A stretch of 64,000 nucleotides of DNA from an uncultured Clostridium sp. (GTDB lineage: Bacteria > Bacillota > Clostridia > Clostridiales > Clostridiaceae), in assembly GCA_934755305.1 (NCBI GenBank), contig CAKVLD010000001.1, positions 1 to 64,000 of the forward strand. Direction: 5' to 3'. Below the pieces are notes generated by a model. The model was not told the origin of the DNA and ran no database searches. It saw only the letters and a program-made list of their open reading frames with translations. Of the stretch, positions 45,047 through 54,700 are shown piece by piece (positions within the stretch are counted from its first letter, which is position 1; each line of letters opens with the position of its first letter). A program made the position numbers and the translations under genes.

Positions 45047-45787
45047 ATGAGTAAGTTAACAGGAAAAGTAGCAATAGTAACAGGATCTTCAAGAGGGATT
45101 GGAAGAGCAATAGCTATGGACTTTGCAAAAGAAGGTGCAAATATAGTTATTAATTATTCAAGAGATCAGGAAGGTGCTAATGAAACTTTAGAACTTGTAA
45201 AAAAGGTGGGAAGTACAGGAATATTAGTAAAAGAGGATGTTTCAAACTTTGAGGGAGCAGAAAGAATAGTTAACGAAACAATAAAGCATTTTGGAAAAGT
45301 AGATATATTAGTTAATAATGCAGCCAAGAGTACTGTGGGTTTATTTATGGATGCAACTAAAGAAGATATAAATAGCATAATTAGTACTAATCTTTTAGGA
45401 CCTATGTATTTAAGTAAATTAGTCATACCACATATGCTGGGAAAAAGTGGAGTGATTTTGAATATATCATCTATATGGGGGGAAGCAGGAGCATCTTGTG
45501 AAGTAAATTATTCTACTACTAAGGGAGGAATGAATTTATTTACAAAAGCTTTAGCAAAAGAAATGGCACCATCTAATATAAGAGTAAATGCGATAGCTCC
45601 TGGGGTAATAGAAACAAAGATGAATTCTTTTTTAAGTGAAGAAGAAAGAAAAGAATTAGAAGAAGAAATTCCTATGGGCAGATTTGGACTTCCAGAAGAA
45701 GTGGCTAAAACAGCTATTTTTTTATGTTCAGAAGATTCATCTTATATTACAGGTCAAATTATTAAAGTAGATGGAGCAATACTATAA
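45047..45787 (+). CDS. Short-chain dehydrogenase/reductase (FabG-like)
   Basis: 246 residues with NAD(P) motif TGSSRGIGR, NNAA, catalytic Ser in ISSIWG, and YSTTKGG (Tyr-x3-Lys). It ends with the usual GQIIKVDGA. It resembles 3-oxoacyl-ACP reductase, but without fab neighbours the substrate is open. It follows the dipeptidase by 13 bases and is closed by a terminator. Confidence 0.9.
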   Translation: MSKLTGKVAIVTGSSRGIGRAIAMDFAKEGANIVINYSRDQEGANETLELVKKVGSTGILVKEDVSNFEGAERIVNETIKHFGKVDILVNNAAKSTVGLFMDATKEDINSIISTNLLGPMYLSKLVIPHMLGKSGVILNISSIWGEAGASCEVNYSTTKGGMNLFTKALAKEMAPSNIRVNAIAPGVIETKMNSFLSEEERKELEEEIPMGRFGLPEEVAKTAIFLCSEDSSYITGQIIKVDGAIL

Positions 45788-45788
45788 T

Positions 45789-45831
45789 AAAAAAACAGGA
45801 TATTACTTTTTAAGTAATTATCCTGTTTTTT
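45789..45831. terminator. Bidirectional terminator SDR / histidine kinase
   Basis: Stem AAAAACAGGATA...TATCCTGTTTTT, nearly perfect over about 18 pairs. Confidence 0.9.
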
Positions 45832-45834
45832 TAT

Positions 45835-47349
45835 TTAATCTTCATCTTTTACTTCGGTTTTAGGTAAGAAATATTTAAATTCTACACCTTCATTAGTATT
45901 AGTTAATGAGTATTTAAATTTATGTAAATCTAATATATTTTTAACTATAGATAATCCTAAACCAGTACTATTACCATCTCTTCTTCTAGATTTATCAACT
46001 CTGTAAAATTTAGTGAAAAGATTTTCAAGGTCAGAAGGATTTATATAACTTCCTTTATTAATAACTGAAATTTTATAAGTATCATCATTTTCGAGAGAAA
46101 TAGATACTAAAATATCATTATTAGCAGGAGTGTATTTAATTGCATTAGTAATAACATTGGTTAAAACTTGTTCCATTTGAAAAATATCTGCATTTACATA
46201 TGAATAATCAGTATAAGCATTAAAAATTAAGTTTAGATTATTTTCCTCTGCATTAGATATATGTTTAGATACCACTTTTTTTATTAATCTGTTTATATTA
46301 AAAACTTCAGGAGAAGGTTTTATTACACCAGATTCTAGTTTTGAAAGTTCGAGCATGTTATATACTAATACTCCCATCTTTTTGGATTCATCAATAATAG
46401 TTTCTAAGTAACTTTCAGAATCAGCACCAGATACTATACCATCTTTTAAACCTTCTGCATAACCTTCAATAATACCAATAGGAGTTTTTAATTCATGACT
46501 TACAGAAGCTATAAAATCCTTTCGTAAGGTTTCTAATCTTCTCTCTTTTTCTATATCTGCTTCTAGCCTTTTATTTTTTTCTTTTAAATCAGTTAAAGCA
46601 TTTTCAAGGTTAGAAGAAAGGAAGTTTAGAGTATTAGCTAGATTTCCTATTTCATCTTGATTAGATACCATACATTTTTCTGAAAAGTCCATTTGACTCA
46701 TTTTGCTAGCTACTTTATTAATCTTTATTAATGGATTAGATATAATTTTAGAAAAAATTAAAGAAAGTAATGCAGCTACAAATAGAAATCCTACAAAGAT
46801 ATAAGTGTAAAATTCGCTAATAACATCATATGCTTCTGTAATAGATTGAATAGATGCAACAGCAAGTAAGATAGCATCATTTTTTCTATAAATTGACATA
46901 GAGGATACTACACCTATTTTTTGCATATTAGATACAGGATCATAAAAACTTAAAGTTATAGGTTCTCCTAAATTAGCTACTTTATTTATTATATCTGGAT
47001 TATTATTAAAGACTAAATCTGAAAAAGATTGTAGTATTTTTAAATCATGAGCTTCTTGATTAGAGTTTTTTACAATATAATTTAAATCACCCTTTAACGA
47101 ACAAATGCCTAGTTTTGAATTAGTATCTTCTTCAAAGTTATTCATAGCATCACTAAGAGCAGAATCATTATTTAGTTCAAATGAATATACATGGCTAAAC
47201 TTAGATATTTCACTAATTAAGTTATGCTTTTTTCTTCTTTCGTAAAATCCTTGGAAGAAGAAAGTTTGAAATATTAATGTAGAACCCATTAATATTATTA
47301 ATGAGCCAAGAGTTATTATAAAAAGTTTAGAGGATAACTTATGTTTCAT
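45835..47349 (-). CDS. Sensor histidine kinase
   Basis: 504 residues: membrane helix 1 (about 10-30), extracellular sensor region (to about 170), helix 2, HAMP, HisKA with the phospho-acceptor in SHELKTPIGIIEGYAEGL, and an HATPase domain (NVITNAIKYTP, GTGLGLSIVKN). It resembles envelope-stress or BaeS/VanS-like kinases. The ATG overlaps the stop of the response regulator by one base (TAATG), so they are co-translated. The signal is unknown. Confidence 0.93.
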   Translation of the reverse strand: MKHKLSSKLFIITLGSLIILMGSTLIFQTFFFQGFYERRKKHNLISEISKFSHVYSFELNNDSALSDAMNNFEEDTNSKLGICSLKGDLNYIVKNSNQEAHDLKILQSFSDLVFNNNPDIINKVANLGEPITLSFYDPVSNMQKIGVVSSMSIYRKNDAILLAVASIQSITEAYDVISEFYTYIFVGFLFVAALLSLIFSKIISNPLIKINKVASKMSQMDFSEKCMVSNQDEIGNLANTLNFLSSNLENALTDLKEKNKRLEADIEKERRLETLRKDFIASVSHELKTPIGIIEGYAEGLKDGIVSGADSESYLETIIDESKKMGVLVYNMLELSKLESGVIKPSPEVFNINRLIKKVVSKHISNAEENNLNLIFNAYTDYSYVNADIFQMEQVLTNVITNAIKYTPANNDILVSISLENDDTYKISVINKGSYINPSDLENLFTKFYRVDKSRRRDGNSTGLGLSIVKNILDLHKFKYSLTNTNEGVEFKYFLPKTEVKDED

Positions 47350-48023
47350 TAAGATTTCACCTCAAATTTATAGCCACTACCCCTAACTGTTACTATATAA
47401 TTTGATTTTTCGCCAAGTTTTTCTCTTAATCTTTTAACATTAGTATCTACAGTTCTGATATCTCCATAATAATCTATCCCCCAAACACTATCTAAGATAT
47501 TATCTCTTGATAATGTAATAGATTCATGGTCAATTAAGTAAACTAATAATTCATATTCCTTAGGAGAAAGAGATACAACAACATCATTTACTTTTACTTC
47601 TTTAGATAATTTATTGATTACAAGACCATTATATTCTTGAGAACTTGTATCGATATCTTCTCTGGTTCTTTTTAATAATGCTTTTACTTTAGCAACCAAT
47701 ACCTTAGGACTAAAAGGTTTTGTTACATAGTCATCAGCCCCTATATCGTAACCTTGAAGTTTATCTTCTTCTTCGCTTTTTGCTGTAAGTAAAATAACAG
47801 GAAGAGTAGAGACTTCTCTGATTTTATTTAAAGTAGTTAAGCCATCCATAACAGGCATCATTATATCCAATACTATAAGATCAATTTTTTCCTTTTTAAA
47901 TATTTCTAAAGCATCTAAACCATTTTCAGCTTCAAAAATATTAAAATCTTCTTTCAGAAAATAATCTCTCAGTAAAAACCTTATTCTAAATTCATCTTCA
48001 ACTATTAGAATATTTTTTTTCAT
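47349..48023 (-). CDS. OmpR-family response regulator
   Basis: 224 residues. The receiver has the acidic pair VEDE, the acceptor in LDIMMPVMDG and the TKPFSP lysine; the C-terminal winged helix ends TVRGSGYKFEV. Partner of the kinase encoded directly after it. GAGGAGATG region upstream of the ATG at 48023. Targets cannot be deduced; the divergent M16 peptidase gene is a neighbour worth testing. Confidence 0.94.
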   Translation of the reverse strand: MKKNILIVEDEFRIRFLLRDYFLKEDFNIFEAENGLDALEIFKKEKIDLIVLDIMMPVMDGLTTLNKIREVSTLPVILLTAKSEEEDKLQGYDIGADDYVTKPFSPKVLVAKVKALLKRTREDIDTSSQEYNGLVINKLSKEVKVNDVVVSLSPKEYELLVYLIDHESITLSRDNILDSVWGIDYYGDIRTVDTNVKRLREKLGEKSNYIVTVRGSGYKFEVKS

Positions 48024-48186
48024 ATAAATTTCATCTCCTCATACCAATAACATTTGTAAAGTAATCTAACTATAATTATATATAAAATAAAAAGGATATA
48101 AAATAGAATAATAGAATAATATATTGTAAAGTAAGTAAAAAAAGATTATATTTTAAATTGCTATAAGAAAAAAAAGGAGCGTTTGA

Positions 48187-49434
48187 ATGTTAAAACTTAA
48201 TTTTGATATAAAAAGACACAAATTAAATAACGGGCTAGAAATTTTAACTATAAAAAAAGATACTCAAATATCTTCTATAAATGTAGGAATAAAAGTTGGT
48301 GCAATGAATGAAAATATGAAACAAAAAGGTTTAAGTCATTTTATTGAACATATGCTTTTCAAAGGGACAAAAAATAGAGATAATGAAAAGTTGAATTATG
48401 AACTTGAGGCCTTAGGGGGAGAATATAATGCTTACACTGAATACAATTCTACAGTATATACAATAAGTTGCTTAACAGAAGAACTAAAAAATGCGGTTAA
48501 TTTATTAGGTGATATGATCATTTCATCAGATTTTCCAGAAGATGAGTTAGAAAAGGAAAGAGGGGTTATCTTAGCAGAAATTAGGACAAGTAAAGATGAT
48601 ATAGAAGACTTGAGTTTTAAGAGAGTTAATGAAGTGGCTTTTGAAGAAAGTCCTTTAAGAATAGATGTGACAGGAATTGAAGAAGAGGTAAAAAACTTTA
48701 CTAGAGATGATTTAGTTGCTTTTTATGAAAAATATTATAGTCCTAAAAATTCTTTGATTACAATGGTATCTTCTTATGATCATGAGGAGGCAAGAAATAT
48801 AATTGAAAAAGAATTTGGTTTATGGAAAGGGGAATTTGTTCAAGAAGTTAAAGTCATAGAAGAGAAAAATAAAAATGTGAAAGTAACTAGCTACAAAAAT
48901 GATATGGAGCAAAGTACTATATTATATTTATATACTTTTTATGACTTAGATAAAAAATATGAACTTCCTCTTAGAATTTTAAATCATAGGTTAGGTGAAA
49001 GTTCTAATTCTTTATTATTTAGAGAAATTAGAGAAAAAAGAGGATTGGCTTATGATATATATACACAATTAGATATGACTAAATATATAAAAACTTTATA
49101 TATTTATACAGCAGTGTCAGAAGAAGATGTAGAGGAAGCTATATCAGCAATAGATGAAACTTTAGACAGTATATTAAAAGAAAAAATAGTTATAGGTGAT
49201 AAGGATTTAGCCATAATGAAAAAGGTTCATAAAACTGCTGTTATCTCTACATTAGAAGATTCTTCAGAGTTATGTAATTATATATTACATCAAGAACTTG
49301 AAAATGAAGATATCTTTGAATTTGTTAAGGATATGGAAAGTTTAAATAATCTTAATAAGGGAAGAATAGATGAGGTATCAAAATTAGTATTAAAAGATCC
49401 TACAATTCATATATTAAGAGCTACAAAGGAGTAA
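48187..49434 (+). CDS. M16-family zinc peptidase
   Basis: 415 residues of a pitrilysin/MPP-like peptidase. The inverted zinc motif HFIEH (HxxEH) is at residues 55-59 and the third-ligand Glu in ERGVILAEI lies near 125. The C-terminal half has the RxxR..AY region REIREKRGLAYDI. No signal peptide is seen. AAAGGAG precedes the ATG. recX follows by seven bases. Confidence 0.92.
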   Translation: MLKLNFDIKRHKLNNGLEILTIKKDTQISSINVGIKVGAMNENMKQKGLSHFIEHMLFKGTKNRDNEKLNYELEALGGEYNAYTEYNSTVYTISCLTEELKNAVNLLGDMIISSDFPEDELEKERGVILAEIRTSKDDIEDLSFKRVNEVAFEESPLRIDVTGIEEEVKNFTRDDLVAFYEKYYSPKNSLITMVSSYDHEEARNIIEKEFGLWKGEFVQEVKVIEEKNKNVKVTSYKNDMEQSTILYLYTFYDLDKKYELPLRILNHRLGESSNSLLFREIREKRGLAYDIYTQLDMTKYIKTLYIYTAVSEEDVEEAISAIDETLDSILKEKIVIGDKDLAIMKKVHKTAVISTLEDSSELCNYILHQELENEDIFEFVKDMESLNNLNKGRIDEVSKLVLKDPTIHILRATKE

Positions 49435-49441
49435 TGTACTT

Positions 49442-50074
49442 TTGGGTAAAATAACAAAAATTGAAGTTCAAAAAAGAAATAAAGATAGAGTTAATGTATA
49501 TATAGATAATAATTATGCTTTTTCTGTTAATAATGAGCTTGTATATAAAGAAGGATTAAAGGTAAACTTAGAAGTAGATGAAGAAAAAATTTTAAGTATA
49601 GCAAAAGAAGAAAATAAATTAAAGTGCAAAGAAACAGCTCTTAGAATAATAGAGAGAAGCTATAAAACAGAAAAGGAAATGGAAGAAAGATTAATAGAAA
49701 AAGGTTATGATTTAGAAAGTATAGCCATTGTAATAAAATTTTTAAAGGAATATAATTTTATAGACGATCAATCATATGCAAAAATGTTTATAAAAGATAA
49801 AATTAAAAGTCAAGGAAGTCAAAAGATAAAGTATTCTTTAATAAGAAAAGGAATAGATAGAGATATAATTGATAATTTATTACTTGATATAGATAAGGAT
49901 GAGGAAAGAGAAGTACTTAAGGAGTTAGCTATAAAAAAATATAATCAACTTATCAAAAGAGAAAGTGATAAATATAAATTAAGGGATAAACTTTGTAGAT
50001 TTTTAATAAGCAGAGGGTATGATTATTCCACAGTTAAAGATATAATAAGAGAGGTTTTAGAAGAAATAAAATAG
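49442..50074 (+). CDS. recX: RecX-family regulator of RecA
   Basis: 210 residues with the three helical RecX repeats (ALRIIERSYKTEKEMEERL, YNFIDDQSYAKMFIKDK and ISRGYDYSTVKDIIREVL). RecX caps RecA filaments. TTG start at 49442, seven bases after the M16 stop. It lies within an apparent operon with the M16 peptidase and the transglutaminase-domain gene; recA itself is not in the window. Confidence 0.92.
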   Translation: MGKITKIEVQKRNKDRVNVYIDNNYAFSVNNELVYKEGLKVNLEVDEEKILSIAKEENKLKCKETALRIIERSYKTEKEMEERLIEKGYDLESIAIVIKFLKEYNFIDDQSYAKMFIKDKIKSQGSQKIKYSLIRKGIDRDIIDNLLLDIDKDEEREVLKELAIKKYNQLIKRESDKYKLRDKLCRFLISRGYDYSTVKDIIREVLEEIK

Positions 50075-50094
50075 AAGTTAAAGGGGAAGAGAAA

Positions 50095-51153
50095 ATGAAT
50101 TTGAATATCCAAACACTACTTTGCTTAGGGATATTATTAGTTTCTATGATTTCTATAATAAAAGTAGTTATGGAGACAAGAAGTTTAGAAGAAGGTATAA
50201 AATCTATAGTTTCAGGATGTTCCACTATAATTGCATTTTTTATTTTTATTACTTTTTATGAATTGCTTGATGCTAAAATAACAGTTATATTAACAGAGAA
50301 GTTTTCGGTTCAAATAGGAAATAATATAATAATTCATCTAGCAGTATTAGCACTTATATTTATAATTATTAAATTCATCATTGAAGCTTTGTTAAATTTT
50401 GTTAATAGTTTTATTTTTAGTAAAAGTGTTAAAAATATAGAAAGTAAAGGGATGTTGCTTTTTTTATCTACTATATTTGGGATGATAAGAGGTACTTTAA
50501 TCATAATAGGTGTTTTTTTAACTTTATCAATATATAATAACATTGCAAAAGATAATTTAAAGATCAATTTTTTTAATAATTTTAGAGCTTACAATATTGT
50601 TGAAAAACTTGTAGATGGAAGTAAGATAAAAAATATATCTAATGGAATTCAAGAAAAGATATCATCAGAGCAACTAGTTTATTATAATGGAATTACTGTA
50701 GCCGAAGGTGTAAAATCTAATGAAAGTATAGACAATAAAGCTAGAGAATTAATAAAAAATAAAAATACAGATAGAGAGAAAGCTAGAAATATATATACTT
50801 GGGTTGGAAGTAATATAATTTATGATGATGAAAAGGCTAGAAAAATAGTTGAAGAGAACTCTACAGAAGAAAGTGGAGCTATAGTAACCTTTAGAGATAA
50901 AAAAGGAATTTGCTTTGATTATTCTTGTCTGTATACAGCTATGTTAAAAGCAGTAGGAATAAAGAATAGAATAGTAATAGGACAAGCTTATAATGGAGAA
51001 GAATTTGTAAGTCATGCATGGAATCAAGTATATTTAGCAGATGAAGAAAAATGGATAAATGTTGATACTACTTTTTATCAAGCAGGTGACTATTTTGATA
51101 ATTATAATTTTAATTCAGAGCATAAGGAAGAAAGTGTAGCTGGAGAATTTTAA
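50095..51153 (+). CDS. CvpA-like membrane protein with transglutaminase domain
   Basis: 352 residues. The N-terminal 170 hold four membrane helices resembling CvpA-type proteins. The C-terminal domain (about 225-350) is transglutaminase-like with a complete triad: Cys in KGICFDYS, His in SHAWNQVY, Asp in NVDTTF. It probably acts outside the cell on wall or surface proteins, as a peptidase or cross-linker. GGGGAAG precedes the ATG at 50095. Confidence 0.85.
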   Translation: MNLNIQTLLCLGILLVSMISIIKVVMETRSLEEGIKSIVSGCSTIIAFFIFITFYELLDAKITVILTEKFSVQIGNNIIIHLAVLALIFIIIKFIIEALLNFVNSFIFSKSVKNIESKGMLLFLSTIFGMIRGTLIIIGVFLTLSIYNNIAKDNLKINFFNNFRAYNIVEKLVDGSKIKNISNGIQEKISSEQLVYYNGITVAEGVKSNESIDNKARELIKNKNTDREKARNIYTWVGSNIIYDDEKARKIVEENSTEESGAIVTFRDKKGICFDYSCLYTAMLKAVGIKNRIVIGQAYNGEEFVSHAWNQVYLADEEKWINVDTTFYQAGDYFDNYNFNSEHKEESVAGEF

Positions 51154-51189
51154 AAGATGAAGTTCCAAGAAAGGAACTTCATCTTTTAT
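51152..51189. terminator. Bidirectional terminator
   Basis: Stem AAAAGATGAAGTTCC/GGAACTTCATCTTTT around a short loop, between the transglutaminase gene and the convergent TPR gene. Confidence 0.9.
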
Positions 51190-51532
51190 TTAATCTATTA
51201 GTTATTAATTTTATAGCTTTTTCACAGTCTGTATCTTCATTATTAAGTGCCCATGCAATATTAAAGTTTATTAAAGCCTTATTAATATTTTCTTGCATTG
51301 CATAACAATAACCTAAATTGAAGTAATATTTGCTCTCTTTATGTAAATTAAGAGCTTTTTTAATCATAGATATAGCGCTATCGTAGTCTTTCAATTTAAT
51401 GAAGCAAACGCCAGAATTATAATAGGAGCAGGCTTCATTATTTTTTTGTTCTATAGCTTTTTTATAATAGTCTATAGCTTTTTGGTAATCTTGAGAGTTA
51501 TAAAGTTTGTTTCCTTCATTAAAAAAGTTCAT
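51179..51532 (-). CDS. Small TPR protein
   Basis: 117 residues made almost wholly of three tetratricopeptide repeats (NEGNKLYNSQDYQKAIDYYK, CYYNSGVCFIKLKDYDSAIS and YYFNLGYCYAMQENINKALI). No signal peptide; a protein-interaction module with unknown partner. ATG 51532 follows GAGGC. Confidence 0.85.
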   Translation of the reverse strand: MNFFNEGNKLYNSQDYQKAIDYYKKAIEQKNNEACSYYNSGVCFIKLKDYDSAISMIKKALNLHKESKYYFNLGYCYAMQENINKALINFNIAWALNNEDTDCEKAIKLITNRLNKR

Positions 51533-51732
51533 ATTGCCTCCTCAAAAAATTAAAAAAGTGTAACACATTAATGATTATAGACATAGCTTTTATATTATAT
51601 ACATGAAATTAGGGATATATTACTATATTTTTTATGTTTATGGATAAAGCATTATATATAACTAAACCTTGAAAAACATGACATAAAAGGTATAATAATA
51701 ATTAGCTAGATTTTAAATAAGTAGGTGTAAAA

Positions 51733-54700
51733 ATGAAAATATATAATATGGGATTAGATGTTGGGTCTACCACTGTAAAAGTTGTTATTCTAGACAAAGA
51801 TGAAAAAATAATTTATAGCCAATATAGAAGACATTTTTCAGATATTAGAAATACTATTATCGAACTAATTAAAGAAGCTTATTCTAATGTAGGGGATGCA
51901 AAAGTTACAATAAGTGTTACAGGATCAGGGGGATTATCTGTATCAAAATGGCTAGATATTAATTTTGTTCAAGAAGTAATTGCATGTACAAAGACTGTAG
52001 AAACTAGAATCCCAAGAACAGATGTAGCTATAGAGCTAGGTGGAGAAGACGCAAAAATTACTTATTTTAAGGGCGGAATAGAACAAAGAATGAATGGTAC
52101 TTGTGCTGGTGGAACTGGTGCATTTATTGATCAGATGGCTACGTTATTAAATACAGATGCAAAAGGATTAAATGATCTTGCAAAAGAACATAAAGTTATA
52201 TATCCTATTGCCTCAAGATGTGGAGTTTTTGCTAAAACTGATGTGCAACCTTTAATTAATGAAGGAGCAAAAACGGAAGATATTGCAGCTTCTATATTAC
52301 AAGCTGTAGTAAATCAAACAATAAGTGGACTTGCTTGTGGTAAACCTATAAGAGGAAATGTAGCATTTTTAGGTGGCCCATTATTTTTCTTGTCAGAATT
52401 AAGAAAAAGATTTATAGAAACTTTAAATCTTTCAGAGGAACAAATAATATTTCCTGAAAATTCGCAATTATTTGTAGCTTATGGTGCGGCATTATTATCT
52501 AGAAAAAGCAAAGAAGTAGAATTAAAGGAAATAGCAGATAAAGTAGAAAAAATACAAGATATTAATGAAGATGATGTGGAAAGACTTAGACCATTATTTA
52601 AAGATGAAAAAGAGTACAAAGCGTTTGATGAAAGACATAAAAGAGCAAAAGTAAAAAGAGGAAAGCTTGAAGGTTATAAAGGAAAAGCATTTTTAGGAAT
52701 AGATGCTGGTTCAACTACTACAAAGATAGTTTTAATTAATGAAAGTAGTGAAATAATATATAGTTATTATGGTAGTAATGATGGAAGTCCATTAAGTAAA
52801 GTAATAGAAATATTAAAAGAGTTATATTCAAAACTTCCTGAGGGAGTAGAGATAGCAAATTCAACAGTTACTGGATATGGAGAAGCTTTAATAAAGGCTG
52901 CATTACATGTTGATATTGGAGAAATTGAAACTATAGCTCACTACAAAGCATCAGAATACTTTTTACCAGGAGTGGATTTTATACTTGATATTGGTGGACA
53001 AGATATGAAATGCTTAAGAATAAAGAATGGAGTAATAGATTCAATTCTTTTAAATGAAGCATGTTCATCAGGATGTGGTTCATTTATAGAAAGCTTTGCA
53101 AAATCATTAAATATGAAGGTAGAAGATTTTGCAAAAGAAGCAGTTAAATCAAAGTCTCCAGTAGATTTAGGTTCTAGATGTACTGTATTTATGAATTCAA
53201 GAGTAAAGCAAGCACAAAAAGAAGGTGCGGAAGTATCAGATATTTCAGCAGGTCTTTCTTATTCAGTAATAAAAAATGCTTTATTTAAAGTTATAAAAAT
53301 AAGAGATGAAAAAGAAATGGGTCAAAAGATAATAGTTCAAGGTGGAACTTTCTATAATGATGCAGTTTTAAGAAGTTTTGAACTTATATCAGGTAGAGAA
53401 GCAGTAAGACCGGATATAGCAGGTATTATGGGAGCTTTTGGCTCAGCTTTAATAGCAAAAGAAAGATATGATGGAAATATTAAAACAACACTTTTACCTA
53501 AAGATAAAATAGACAGTTTTGAAATGTCGTCAGATTTTAGAAGATGCGGAAAGTGTGGAAATAACTGTTTATTAACAATAAATAAATTCTCCACAAATGA
53601 AGAATTTATATCAGGAAATAGATGTGAAAGAGGTTTAGGTATAGAATCTTCAAAAAAAGAAGTACCTAATATGTTTAAATATAAACTTAAAAGAACTTTT
53701 TCATATAAACCATTAAAGAAGGATGAGGCAAAAAGAGGAACTATAGGAATTCCTAGAGTTTTAAACGTATATGAAAATTATCCATTTTGGTTTACTTTAC
53801 TTACTAATTTAGGATTTAGAGTCGAATTATCGCCTATTTCAAGTAAGAAAGTATATGAATTAGGAATAGAAACTATACCTTCAGAATCTGCTTGTTATCC
53901 TGCAAAGATATCTCATGGTCATATTATGTCATTAGTTAACAGGGGAATTAAGAATATATTCTATCCATGTATACCATATGAAAGAATAGAATTCTCCAAT
54001 GCTAATAATCATTATAATTGTCCTATGGTAACTTCATATCCAGAAGTTATAAGAAATAACATGGATATATTAAAGGAAGAGGGAGTAAACTTTATACAAC
54101 CATTCTTATCTTTAGCGGATAAAGGTGCCCTAAGCAAGAGAATAGTAGAAGAATTTAAAGAATTTAATGTTACTATGGAAGAGGCAAAAGAAGCTGTTAA
54201 TAAAGCTTATGAAGAAAGAGAAAACTTTGATAGAGATTTAAGAAATAAAGGAAAAGAAGTATTACAATACTTAAAAGAGACAGGTAAAAAAGGTATTGTA
54301 CTAGCTGGTAGACCATATCATATAGATCCAGAAATAAATCATGGTATTCCAGATATAATTACTTCCTTTGATATGGCAGTGTTAACTGAAGACTGTGTAG
54401 CATATATGGGAGTATTAGATAGTCCACTAAGAGTTGTAGATCAATGGATGTACCACTCAAGGCTATATAGAGCAGCAGCCTTTGTAGCAAATGAGCCATC
54501 TTTAGAACTTATACAATTAAATTCTTTTGGATGTGGCCTTGATGCTGTTACTACTGATCAAGTTGCTGAAATATTAGCTGAAAAAGGAAAGATTTATACT
54601 TGTTTAAAAATAGATGAAGGTAATAATTTAGGAGCAGCTAAAATAAGGATTAGATCATTAAAAGCAGCTATGGAAGAAAGAGAAAGAAATAATTATAAGG